In this document: positions 24,701 to 37,516 of the stretch, piece by piece
How the letters are laid out: each line of letters begins with the position of its first letter
How positions within the stretch are numbered: the stretch's first letter is position 1
NCBI GenBank assembly: GCA_963693285.1
Contig: OY848917.1
Location: 27,157,745 to 27,221,744, forward strand
Length of the DNA stretch: 64,000 bases
Origin: Xestospongia muta
Taxonomy: Eukaryota; Porifera; Demospongiae; Haplosclerida; Petrosiidae
Direction of reading: 5' to 3'
The notes under the pieces: model-generated
What the model saw: only the letters and a program-made list of their open reading frames with translations
Database searches by the model: none
What the model was told of the DNA's origin: nothing
Made by a program: the position numbers and the translations under genes

Positions 24701-27700
24701 CTTTTAAAAGTAATATAATCTACAACAAAAGGAGATCAGTCACAGACGTTTAAGGGATTTAGCCCAACCCATTCTTGTAGACATTGTTTGATCTAGTCTT
24801 ATTATTTAATCTACCTTGTCTTATTATTTAATCTATCTTGCCTTATTATTTTCATATGACAAGTCTATCTTTTACTTTGTTGACATTGTCATGCAATGTT
24901 AGTGAACAAGAAATTGTTTGACTGAAACCTTTTAATCAAACTTTTATAATTGTTATACTAATAATTGTATTATTATAATACTGTAGTCCCAATAAACTTT
25001 TATTAATTAATAAATATATCTGTAGTAGTTGTAGTTATTTTTTTCACTACCATGCTATATTTCACTATATTTCCTCTAGGGTCAGCAAACAGCTTTACAT
25101 CTAGCCTCGAAAGGAGGTCACTCTAATATCGTACAGCTATTGTTAGACTCTAATGCAGATCCCAATATTTATGACAAGGTCAGTGTATATTGTTTGTAGA
25201 GATTACTACATCTTACTAGAGTCAAATCAGTATTTAATAGATATAGATGTTATGAGTGTAGATATTAGAAATTTCTACAATGACATATTGATTAGATTTT
25301 TTTGATAAAGAGCATAGTCAGTGGCAGCATCAGTGGGTGTGGCCTGTTATAATAGTACATATACTTAAAAGTATCTTGGTATTCACAGAAGTACCACTAG
25401 TATGGTGTGTTACTTGTGTCAAAATGTTCTGATGATTGTTTAAGTGATATCATTATATTATTATACTATACGTTTATACTATCACTAGACTCCCACCCAA
25501 AACCTAAACCCTAAATGTTTGAGCATAGGAAGAACAGCCAGTGGTGACCCACTCCTGTTTTAATTTTGAGATGGGTGCACCTAAATAAATAAATAGTAAA
25601 TAAACTTTTATGTATTGATAAATCTATCTGTGGTAGTTATAGTTATTTTTTTCACTAGTCCACTTTACATGCTAGACAGTTATAAGATGGTTTTGGACTG
25701 TGTTTGTATGAAACGTCAATGTCTGTTCATGTACTTTATTATATAGATATATGTGATTATTGAAAGTAGTGAATGAAGTTTAACTGCATGTAACAACTAC
25801 CAATGCATTTAGCAACCAATGAATTTAATTTACTCTTCCTATCATCAATTGAGGCTGAGCATGACTACTCAAAGACCAAGCATTAAGCAATATAACCTGA
25901 AGAGAGAAAATGCTTCTTACAGATGTAGCCTCTTCAACCTTTAATATTAAGACTTCTCTGTTATTCTATGATAACTATTTCAAATCTCCAGTTTTCAATG
26001 ATAGGGAAAACAACTGCAATACCAATACAACTAAAAGTATCTTACGACAATTTGTACCATTTTACTCTTGTTTAATTTTAACATGTAGTCCATTTTATCA
26101 TAGGTATGTACAATAGTTTTCTATAAACTTTTATTCTTTTGAAATTAACAAGAAATACTTGTGTATTTCCTCTAGGATCAGAAAACAGCTCTACATCTAG
26201 CCTCGGAAGGAGGTCAATGTGATATTGTACAGCTACTGTTAAACTACAATGCAGATCCCAATATTTATGATAAGGTCAGTGCATATTGCTTGTAGAGATT
26301 ACAGCATATTACTAGATTTAAATATAGAGCGTTATAGGTGGGAGTATTGGAAATTTTGACATGAACTTATTGTTTAGATTTTTGTTAGTAAAAGATTAAC
26401 ATACATAGTTAGTGGCAGTTATTAGTGGGTGTGGCTTTTATAATAGTGCATAAACTTAAAAGCATTTTGGTATTCAAAGATTTACCACTGTTATGGTATA
26501 CCATTTGTGTCAAAAAATTCTGGTGATTGTAAGAGTTATATTGTCAGTATTATACTATATATTTTTATCCTGTTACTAGTCCCCTACCTAAAACCTAAAC
26601 ACTTGACCATATGAAGACTACACTGTAGAAAGCCATGTATTTTTTAATTTTGAGATAGGAGTGTGCATAAATAAAATAAACAATAAAATAACTTTTATAA
26701 ATTATAAAATATATCTGTGGTAATTATAGTTATCCTTTTTTTCATTAGTATGCTTTACATGCTAGACAGTTATAAGATGGTTTTAGACTGTGTTTGTGTG
26801 CAACGTCAACGTCTGTTATTGCACTTCATTGTATAGATAGATATATGTGATTATTGATAGTGAATTACGTTTAACATGTAACAGCTACCAATACACTAGC
26901 AAACAACGAATTTAATTTACTCTTTCCATCAGTGATTGTGCCTAAGCATGTCTACTCAAAGACCACGTTTTAAGTACTTTAACCTGAAGAGAGAAAATAT
27001 TTCTTACAAATGTAGCCTCTTCGACCTATAATAATGATAGTACTTATCTATTATTCTATGATAACTACTTCAAATATCCAGTTTTCAAAGATACTGAAAA
27101 CAACTGCAATACAAATACAACCAAAAGAATCTTAGGACAGTTTTTACAATTTTAATCTTGTTTAATTTTAGTATGTGGTCTATTTTATCGTAGGTATATA
27201 TTATGTTATTCATTAAATTTTATGTTATTATAATCAACAATAAATACTTGTGTACTTCCTCTAGTATAAGCAAACAACTCTACATATAGCCTCAGAAGGA
27301 GGTCATAGTAGTATCATACAGCTACTGTTAAACTCCAATGCAGATCCCAATATTTATGACATGGTCAGTGTATATTGTTTATAGAGATTACTACATGTTA
27401 CTAGATTAAAATCAATGTTTAATGGATATAGATGTTATGGGTGTGGCTATTAGGAATTTTTACAATGACATACTGCTTAGATTTTTGTTGATAAAGGATT
27501 AACTTCAAATAGCAATAGGAAGGATGGAGTATACATTGTGGATGTTGAATAAGCTTATGTCATCCATAAACATATGTTATTCCCTAGATGTAAAAATCTC
27601 CTTATACTCTGAATATATTAGCATGGACAATCATTACTACTTTAATGAATTTGTGGTTACATTAATAAGGCATACCTATTCCTTAATTCTGATGGACAAT

Positions 27701-30700
27701 GAGTAAAGTCATGGAGCAATGTGTTTTATTTGGTGCTGTCATTTCACATATCTAAATTACCTGTTGTTACTAATATAACTAGACACTCCTCTAAAGATTA
27801 TAAACCCTTAACATTGATGGCATCCAGGTCATGTCAGTGGGTATGGCTTAAAAAATTCATATATACTAAGCTCACGTGAAGTACATTAGATACACCCATA
27901 GTCTGTTCTGTTGTTAAAGAAACTAATGCAAACAATAATAAATCAGTACAAAGAAAACTGTTTGTAGCATTATACAAAATAGCTTTATGATTAAATTTAA
28001 AATACCACTTCATTCTATTGCAACAGTGACAAACATATAACTTCCTTAACATTCTGCAATGAAACTTCCATTAACAGATAGTCCCAATAGCAGACATCTC
28101 TGTCCATAAAAGACAGTAAGCTCAGAACAGAGCATTATCGCAGTGGTTATAATACTTAGAAACACTATACTTTTAATTATAGTCATATAAATAATGTTTG
28201 AATATTTATGTTATGTTAAAATAATTATAATCATTATAAATGTGGTAATTATGCTACATTTATAACCTAAATGACATAGTTTAACATTGATGCCAATCTT
28301 TATAGTAAACTGACACCCATGTAAATCTTAATCAGTTTATGTGCTTTTTGTGTCCTTGTCATTGGTTAGATTTAAAATCGCAATACAATAGCTATGATTT
28401 TCTATGACTGTTATATTGACAATATAGTTTATTGTCTGATAGTTCCTGTAATGTTTGTAATTAAATAAATATTCCTCCTTTGTTTTATAGTATGGAAAAA
28501 CACCAGCACATCATGCAGCACAGATTGGTCATGTTGATGCTCTAAAGTTATTAGTTGAAATGGGACAAGCTGATATAAATGCTACAGACAAAGTAAGTGA
28601 TATTACTGTCACTTATGAATTATTCCCTTTGAAGTGTGGTATTTAACATTGCCTCAATATTGATGCCAACTTCTCTCATACCCAGACAGACTGTCCAATA
28701 TTTTAATAACATGTTTTTGGCAAAGATGTTCCAAAACAATTATCAAAAATCAATTTATCAATTACTTTTGATTTTTTCCTGCAATGTGTCAACTTAGCCT
28801 GTTGTCATTAAATTGACAATGACAATATTTATTAATGGTCAATATATTAATGGTCACGAATAATTAATACTCAAAATTTATCTGCTCTGTGTGCCTTTTA
28901 TTAATGTTCCTTCCACATACACATACATAAAAATTTGTTTATGTCTTTGCAATTTGCCTGTCTGTCTGCGACTTCAATAATTTTAACCCTTTGTTATAAT
29001 GCATTCTACATTTATTTGTTTGTAATTGGGGAATAGCATTCTCAGAAAGTCCATATATTCTGAATAGATCGCCAGCTTCAGGTGAAGCACATTGTCATAC
29101 GGACAAGCCATTTTTTATTGTATGTAAAACATAGATAACATGATCTACTGGACAAATAGCAAATTTTGCCATATTAGGTTCTCTGAAAAATATCCTACTG
29201 CATGAAAAACTTTAAAAATTAAGTAACATGGATTGATATTTCCATAGTATTAGTCCTTGTCTCCTTTATATGAATTATTAGTATAAATGATAAATTGCGT
29301 TACATGAATTAATTTAATTCTAGTTGACTATGCTCTGTCAGTAGCTTTCAGTCATAGCTCTGTATATATGAGATATATTTGTACATAAACTAATTCTAAA
29401 GTGTAGAACCTCATTGCTATGTAGTGTAGGCACAATCCTTGGTTAGATTTAACATGGCAATACAATAACTATAGTTATTATAATTTTTATAACTGAATAA
29501 ATTTTACTTTTTCTTTTTAGTTTGAACGAACAGCAGCACATTATGCAGCACAGAAGGGTCATGTTGATGCTCTGAAGTTATTAATAGAAGTTGGACAAAC
29601 TGATATAAATGCTATAGATATAGTAAGTCACATTATATTTACTTATAAATTATCCCTTTGAAGCATGATATTTTGATGTGGTATTCAAAATTGATACCAA
29701 CCTATCTCACACTCAGACTGCCCATTATTTCAAATATTTTGATAACAGCTTTGACAAAAATGGTCCAAGAGCAATAATTCAAAATCATTCACAGTTAGAA
29801 AAGTACTAAAACCCAATTTAAGTGACAAAGTACCTACTATAGGAACAGTTCAACTATGATATATTTTGATAGTACAAACCATTAATAAGAAAGGACATAG
29901 TTTCCATATTTCTTGTTCTTACTCTGAGGATTGACATTTTCTTTTATATTCAATACTCCTTCTTAATATAAATACTAAACCCAAATGTGATGATTCTATA
30001 CCAAGTACACTTTCAAAAATTGCAATGCTGTTAAAAATCTTTTATAGGTCATCATATTACACCTGAAATATATATTATATTACTTATAACAATACAGTTC
30101 TTATTTAGATTGTCCTTAATTCATTTTAGAATGGCAATAATCTACTACATTTTGCTTGTGAAAGTGGCAGTGAAGAAACCATACACTACCTTTTACATAA
30201 AGTCCAGCTAAATCAAGATTATCTAGTCGCTCTAAACAATCATCAAGAAAAGCCATTGGATCGTATTCCACCATCTAGCAGTAATAGATTTCGATTACTC
30301 AAGTTGTTTCAGCCGTTCAAACAATGTCATGGAAACTACCTTACAGAATCATATGCTAAATTATTTCTCTGTGGAAAGACAAGAGCTGGTAAAAGCTCAT
30401 TGGCTGCTATTATCTGCCATCGTGCTAAGATGGGACAATATGGTTACTACGATCCAGAAGAATGTATTAAAGGTATTGTGTCACAAACCACTGGAATTGA
30501 GTACCACAGTGTTCAGAGCGAGGAGATAGGAAATGTTGCAATTTTTGATTTTGCTGGACATGCAGAATATTATAGTAGCCATGCTGCAGTATTGGAAACT
30601 CTTTTGTTAAGGTCACCAGCTGTCTTTGCAATATTAACCAATCTTAATGACGATGAAGAGACAATTAAGAAAGATCTGCTTTTCTGGTTTAACTTTGTTG

Positions 30701-33700
30701 AAAATGTGAACATGAAGTTAATTAGCTCAAGTCAAGTGCTTGTCCTTGGAAGTCACATCGATGAACTGCCCAGTGAAAAAGACTTCCAGCCTTTTGTAAA
30801 TGACATAGCAAATTTTGCTGTTAGTTTTCAGAATTACAAAGGGTTTTTGCCAATTGACTGTCATCGACCAGGAGGAAAAGGTGTCAAGACATTTATGGAG
30901 AAATTAAGAGAGAGCTGTGAAGTTGTTGTGGACAAAAATGATAAAATGAGCTATCACTGTCACTGTCTAAATTCTTATCTTCAACAGCTTGATAAGATTG
31001 CTATTTGCCTAGATGAGCTTTGTTCCAAATTAGTAGAGTTAAACGAGCCTTCTCTTTTGACAGATCGGTCAACAGTGTTAGAATTTTTGACCATTCTTGG
31101 AAGCAAGGGTCTCATTTTGTTTCTGGCTAACACGTGGGTTATTATTGACAAAAAGGCACTCTTAACTGAGGTAAATGGTGTCTTATTCAATCAAACCATT
31201 GATCGTGAGCGTAAACCAGTTGTCAGTAATACTGGTATAATGCCTATCTCTACTCTGGCTAACCTTTTCAAAAACCACAACACAGATATGCTGATTCGTT
31301 TCTTAACAAGTCTACAATTTTGTCACCAAATGGACTCATCTATTGTTTCTTGTATCACTAACAATGTACCATCTGATGACTTCCCCATTGGTAAAGATGA
31401 GAAATTTTTATTCTTTCCTGCACTTATTAAAGAAGGCAAACCCACTTCAATCTTCGAAACGAAGGATGGATTTGGTTGGTGCCTATGGTGTCCTGAATCG
31501 CAGCAATTTCTCTCCATGCGTTTTCTTCACACTCTTATTCATCGCTTAGCTTATACTTGCTGTCCTCCTCCTCTCGAAGAAACTGATTATATTACTGATA
31601 ATGCAGCAGTCCAGGAATTACACAGAGTCTGTAGAATGTGGATGAGTGGTATTTATTGGAAAGAGGAGAATAACATAGAAGTAATGGTTGAGGTTACTGA
31701 AGACAACCGATGTGTTACAGTTCTTGTGTCTCACAGCAGTTTAATTGAAAGTTATGAACTTCGTGCATCACTCATCAAAGAAGTACGTAATCTTAAAAAT
31801 GATTTGTGTCCATGCACTTCAAAAGAGTTTGTTATTGCACCTGGTAACATTAAGGATGTCATGGAAAAAGAACATAGAAATCGTACACTCTATGCTCTGA
31901 GAAATGTTGGTAAAGGAGTACTAACAAGAGAAAAAATTACTTCCTCTACAGATGAAAGTGTCGCTGTCCAATCAGTAGTTGGTGAGAAGGAACCATACCT
32001 CTCTATTGCCCCTCTTGTGACCAAAGCTCTCTTTACTGACAGCAACAAAGATCTATCACTACCAGATCACTATGTCCAACATATAAAAGAAGTATGTGGG
32101 GAGGTCATGTCCCTCTATCCATTATCAGATTTTTGTCACCTCTCTGTAAGAGAACATCTCAACAAATTCAGTATTTTTGCTGGACGTAATCTTTTGGTAA
32201 GGTTGCATTCATGTTCTCTTAACTGTGTATATATGAGATTGTTTATCTTTTCTACATAGAGTATACCTTCTCCACCAATAAAAGATGAAGTGATACAACG
32301 ATTATCAAAACATGTTCAGGCAGGAACAACAAAAGGTTCTAATTGTCAGTATTTTTTTGTATTGACTTAGTTATTATTACAGATTTTATTAACCCTGTTG
32401 CCAAACCTGACAAACAGATGTCATCATCTATTACATACAATGTTGTAGGTATGCTTACATGTCAAGAAAATGTCGTAATTTCAAAAATTTAGTGTAATTG
32501 TTATTTAGTTTCCTTGTTTTATATCTGCTACTTTTACATTTGATTACTTTCGTTAATTATTATATATTGTTATATTGCAGGTAGTATTCAGGAGGGAATG
32601 TTAATGAAGGATAGTCTACCTGATGAATTCAGTCATATCCCTAAATTATGTATGTTAGGCAATCTTATATGACAGTTCTTTAACTTACTGTACTTACAGT
32701 TGAAAGTCCTACAAGACATGAACTTTTAAATCAACTAGCTTGTATCAATGCTTCATGGTATGAAATTGGAGATGGCCTTAGAGTGAGTTATAATGTCCTT
32801 AAAGGTTTGACTCATTCTAATATGACAAATCATATGCGACTTAGTGAAGTTATCGAAAATTGGTTGGACATGAATGGTGAAGGAAAAGGTACTCCTGTCA
32901 AATGGATTACCATTTTAGATGTCATAAAGGGACCACTTGTTAACAACAAAGCTCATGCTATGACAATATATGAGTACTTGAAACAAGAAAGTTCTGCACA
33001 ACAGATTACTCCAAGTAAATTGGATAATACAATATTTAGTTGTTATATTTATATAGACTGCTTGCATAATGATTCCATGATCACTAAAGAGATAGTTAAT
33101 TTATTATGTCATTGATGTTAGAGGTCACTTTAGGAGACATTTTCTCACAGCTTTGCATGTATCTTTAATTGCTATAGACTACGACAGTAAAATGTTGACT
33201 ATGACATAATTCGAATGTTTATCTGTGGAAAACTAAAACAATTCAGAATGGACAGATTTATAATAGTCAAGCTATGATTATGTACATATTTTTTATAGGT
33301 ACTAACAGTGAACATTTTGGAGAAGAGCCATTTAGACCTCATGATAATAATGGTACATATACACTCTAGCATTATACTATGCATTGTGATACTACAATTT
33401 TATAGGAGATATGAAACAAACAGACAAGAACACATTTGATGATCAAACTGATGGTAAGTTACTTTATGATATCATTTAACATATACATGATTACAGAAAT
33501 ATTTCTAATGGTAATTGTTATATGCCCTTCACAATATAGATAAAAGAGTTAGTAAGTCTATTACCAAGGACAGTCAAACAGTTAACGGTAAGCTTATTAT
33601 TACTATAATTGTTAAAACATGATTCATTACATCATTACACACATACAGTTTTAAAGAATGGATGCCTCCAAGCAAATAATGAATATATTAATTTTTTCTT

Positions 33701-36700
33701 ATTTCTCCAACTATTCACATGTCATATATAGTTTAATGTACATGTTATATAAGAATTATATTAGAAAGTAATGTAACATATAATTGTTACTTTGTTCTAA
33801 TGAATATTCTATAGAATGTGCTAAGGAAGCAAGTGCTGCTGATTCAACTGAAGGCTCTGTTACTGGTAATTTGTCCATGGATCATCAGGTATGATTTATC
33901 CTCTTAAATAGTAGATTGTGTTATTTACAAAATTCAACTTGCTACAGATATTAGGGGATATTTCTCTTGTCAATGAATAGCTATTAGCATAATATATATT
34001 AAATACCCAGACACTCAATAGCTTAATTTGAGAAAGTGCATCTTGTATATTCACAAGCAAGATGGCAGATTTCAATGATTTGCTTCAGATAATGCAAAAT
34101 GTAGTCTTTCACATTAAGCAAGTGGGTGTCTGGGCCTGTGACTAAGTCAACTGAGCAGTCATATCACTATATGTAGCCACACTCATGACCCATTCTTTTC
34201 CTGTTTGTGGGTTCTGGGAAGCATTCCTTAGCTTGACATTGATAGATTGATAGTTTCACTATATAACAATGATTAATACTAACAATTACATTGTAATTCT
34301 TTACCTCCAGGCTTAGTATAATATAGACAGTACTTACATCATCAATCTTGTGCATTGTAAAATTAAATACTTTACACCTCATATATAATCACTTATATGC
34401 TGTACCCAATAGCAACATTCTGCTGATGAACTATCAAGTGAGCACAAAGCAGAGACCCTCCCTAGTGACACTACAGAGCAAGGTAACATAAGACACCTAA
34501 ATAATAAACACTACATATAATGTATGTGATGATTTCAATTGTGTTTGTTTATAGTTGTTTATAGCCTAGATTGTTATAGTTAAAATAAGTAGTTTATATA
34601 AATAAAGTACTTAGAGTTGTATTTCATTAATGAGATCATCAGAAATTAAGATATGCAAATTCACTAGTTCTCTACTTACATTGTTTACTTTAATTCAGTT
34701 ACATTTCCTTTTTTGTTACATTGTGTAGGCGCTATTGATCCATCTGAAATATTTCAAGAATATTTTGCTGATATTTGTGATGCCATTGAAGCTAAACCCC
34801 TTCCCATTGTTAACTGGCTTTTCTCTGCTAAGTTGATATCACTAAGTTTTAAGAAAGATGTACAAAGTATGAGTAGTGAACCTTATGACATAGCAAATAA
34901 AACAGTTGATGAGCTACAACGACAGCTTGATGAAAAAGGAGTTGAGTTTTTAAAATCTATCTGTGATTTCCTTCTGAAGCAGAACCAAATGTTAAAAAAG
35001 ATTGGTATGAAAATGAAACTTCAACTGGAAAGTAAGAGTTTATAATTATGGTACAACTCCATTAGAAAGTTAAAATTTATAAGACCTTAGTAAATGTACC
35101 TAAACTTAGATAGTCTGGAGTATTATACCATTTGTTGTTAATGTTATGGCTGCTGCTAATTATTAATAAATGTTTTTTTTACAAAATTACTTAAAATAAT
35201 TTTTGATATATCAGTAATTTAAAAGTGAAGGAGTTCACTTAAAAAATTACATAGAACAATTCATGTTATTGTAGCCACCTAATAGAAACATATAGCACTA
35301 ATTTTTTGCGGAACAATATTTTTGCAAATTGCTTTCCATGAAACATTTTGTGAAATAAATTTTGTGGATTCATTAATATCCAGTGTACTATACCATACAT
35401 TTAAATTATGTGTATTCCATTTATTCATTGAAATTATCCATACAAAACCATGACAATACTCAATAAAAAGAAATCACACAACAATCAACATAGATATCAA
35501 AAATTCTTGAAATGATTTTGTGGCTGCGGGAAAATTCACAAAAAAATATGTGCTTTGTGAATTTAGTGCTATGCAGTATGGCTATATTACTAAGCTCTGT
35601 TAATGTTACTACATTAGCATTGTTATGGTTTGTATAATTTTCTTGCAAAATCGACCATTCACAGGCGTAATTGCCTTAAAATTTGCCCCGCCCATGAATG
35701 GGTTAAACGAGTACTAGCTATTTTAAATCCTCATATTTATTATTTTGTAGGAGATGTAACACAAACACACAAAAACACAAATGAACAGAAAAGTGATGGT
35801 AAGTCCATATTACTTAACCTATATGTACTTATGTAATGATTCATAAATGACTAATTGCTTTATATCCTTATCAATAAACATTATTTATTTTGGTAAAAAT
35901 ATTAGTGATTCCATCACAGATGACAATAACACTGTTAGTAGTAATTTTATTATTATAATAACTGATTGAACAGTGATGTTCAATTTGGTCTATCATGGTG
36001 TTTGTATAATTGACTAATCAGATTGCTTAAAGTAAGGTGAATAAGTAACTTATTGAATCTACTGGTGAGATTCATGATTAAACCTCACATTTAAAGAATG
36101 GACATTCAAGCATTATATTGAAATTACTTCATTAACAATTATAGGAATGACAAAAATATTATAATTTTGCTATGTTAACACATAATAGAAGCAACACTTC
36201 CAATGTCTGTTTCATCAAAGTACAAGTAATTATTTTCACAGTACATGTACATGGCATTCAATGACGTATTTAAACTATGTCAGCCATCTTTACCAAATCA
36301 ATTTATTTACTTTCTATTCCCATAGATTCAAACAACAGAGGAAATGATATAACTGATGTAAAGATAAGTGGTCGAGAAGAACTTCAACAGCCTCATGCTC
36401 ATCAAAGTATGTTTCATAGTCTGATAACATAACATTATTCTTTTTAATATAGTTTATAATTATTGTTATCATGGTGGTTGGTGTGCAGTGTCAGTCATTG
36501 TAGCAACTTTTGCTATAATATTATGGTAAGTTACAAAGATGACTTGTTACATGTTGATTCAAACATAGTAATACCTTATCTACAGTTACAATTACTTGTA
36601 CTTTGACTCTTCTAAATGATGGGTTCATTCTCCTGATATATAGTAGAGTATTATTTATATTATTAAACTGTTGTTTGCTGCCTTAGTCATCAGGATAATG

Positions 36701-36752
36701 AGTTGATTAATGTTTTATTATTTTTTATAGGTACATTTTACTTCACGAGTAA
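15713..36752 (+). CDS. Ankyrin-Roc GTPase-death-CARD-like membrane-anchored protein
   Basis: I traced 32 exons with matching phases; the total is about 1,660 codons plus stop. Exons: 15713-15751, 17244-17336, 17709-17795, 18623-18718, 20158-20256, 20636-20737, 20877-20975, 21352-21450, 22101-22199, 23259-23357, 24134-24235, 24376-24474, 25080-25178, 26176-26274, 27265-27363, 28491-28592, 29521-29622, 30130-32196, 32260-32336, 32393-32448, 32581-32649, 32700-33014, 33299-33352, 33406-33453, 33540-33587, 33815-33888, 34413-34482, 34729-35031, 35751-35798, 36326-36406, 36489-36525, 36731-36752. Exons 2-18 carry ankyrin repeats. Exon 18 then has a Roc-like GTPase: P-loop GKTRAGKSS (about residue 620), G3 DFAGHAEYY (678), G4-like GSHIDE (745), and a COR-like region. 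A death-like domain (about 1,300-1,385), a CARD-like helical domain (about 1,500-1,600) and a last-19-residue helix SVIVATFAIILWYILL follow. The order resembles DAPK-family ROCO proteins without the kinase. Weakest points: exon 1 and the GTTCTA donor after exon 19. Confidence 0.85.
16458..16703. mobile_element. MITE, CACTATAAAA family, copy 2
   Basis: Lies in the first intron of the ankyrin gene. The left arm CTACACTATAAAAATG with TAATTTGTAC and GGATTACTATGGAAT is answered by CCATAGTAATCCATCCATG, GTACAAATTAG and TTTTACAGTGTAG on the right. The arms are about 100 bp and no ORF is present. The centre is similar to the copies at 9,966 and 41,944. Confidence 0.85.
20158..27363 (+). repeat. Tandemly duplicated ankyrin exon-intron array
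   Basis: Exons at 20158, 20636 and 20877 match those at 23259, 24134 and 24376 almost residue for residue, and their introns match too (for example CTGATCAGT...GGACAATGTGTGTAT near 20,527 and 24,018, and ACCATGTGGTAATGA near 21,003 and 24,503). Exons at 21352, 22101, 25080, 26176 and 27265 are five versions of one DQxTALHLAS repeat. The last three are spaced 1,096 and 1,089 bases apart with similar introns. All exons are phase 0-0, so gain or loss of whole units keeps the frame. Confidence 0.9.
22900..23215 (-). mobile_element. Pogo/Tigger DNA transposon end with transposase start
   Basis: Within an intron of the ankyrin gene. Read on the minus strand, the outer end CAGTAGAACATCGCTTATCC followed by GAAC resembles Tigger terminal repeats. 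About 120 bases inside is an ATG with MASEIASRKRK, a stop, then LDLSIHNKLKICEFAKK and, one frame over, GRTLQSIAKVYVIGNSTVHD, which matches the CENP-B-type helix-turn-helix at the N terminus of pogo-class transposases. The catalytic DDE region and the second terminus were not found. It is a dead, truncated copy. Confidence 0.75.
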
Positions 36753-37516
36753 TCCACTTAAAAAAATGATGTCCATATCAAACTCCTTTTCTGTGCACAA
36801 TGCTAGGCTATTAACAATGCTAATAATATTTTTTGACATAATCCTCATTTTTACATTTTGTTACATTTGCTTCTATTTAATACTTTATTTAATAGACTGA
36901 ATAGGTATCATATGTATGTTTTCGCTGCATTTTTATGAAACTTTAAAATTTTTGTTTGTAGTACTAGTTCCATTATTTTCAAGTCAACAGTTTCTCCACC
37001 CTCCAAATAGTTGAGGATCGAAACAAAAGATCATGATATTTCTGACATGAGATAGCAAATTTGTTAGTAGTTAATCTCCAACTCACTAATCTATAGAAAA
37101 TAAAAGACTATGTAATATATAAACTAAGAACGTTATATTAGCAAACATCCTACATGGACATAATTGAACACCGTTTGCATAAACAATAATTCTAAGGAAG
37201 AGAAACTATTGTCCGGCTCATATTTGACATTTGAGTATATGTGAATACAATTCATTTGAGTCATCTACAAAAACTTTTTTTCAATACTTCCTCTTTTTTT
37301 AAACTCTAGGTTAACATTATTTAGTTATTGGAATTTACAGTTTGAGTTAACATATCCACCATTTCTTCATATATTGGAACTATTACTTAACATTAAATCC
37401 TTTGGTCCAATCTCTTCCTTTAAGTGTCTTGTCTGGATATATACCAGTACACACAAACATAGCTAATAGAAAATGTTGCTCTGATATTCCCATGGACTGG
37501 TCTACAAATCGATATC
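36753..37516. other. 3' flank of the ankyrin gene, no further gene seen
   Basis: The open stretch 36,703-36,900 in another frame is hydrophobic but overlaps the last exon and has no independent support. The remainder is AT-rich. On the minus strand 37,300-37,500 may be eroded downstream sequence of the patatin pseudogene. Confidence 0.4.

Noticed and set aside
25910..26116. ORF in an intron of the ankyrin gene
   Set aside because: It is part of the duplicated intron, and its counterpart near 27,000 is not open in the same way.
36703..36900. Hydrophobic ORF as a separate small membrane protein
   Set aside because: It overlaps, in another frame, the last coding exon of the ankyrin gene, and its hydrophobicity comes from AT-rich 3' UTR.
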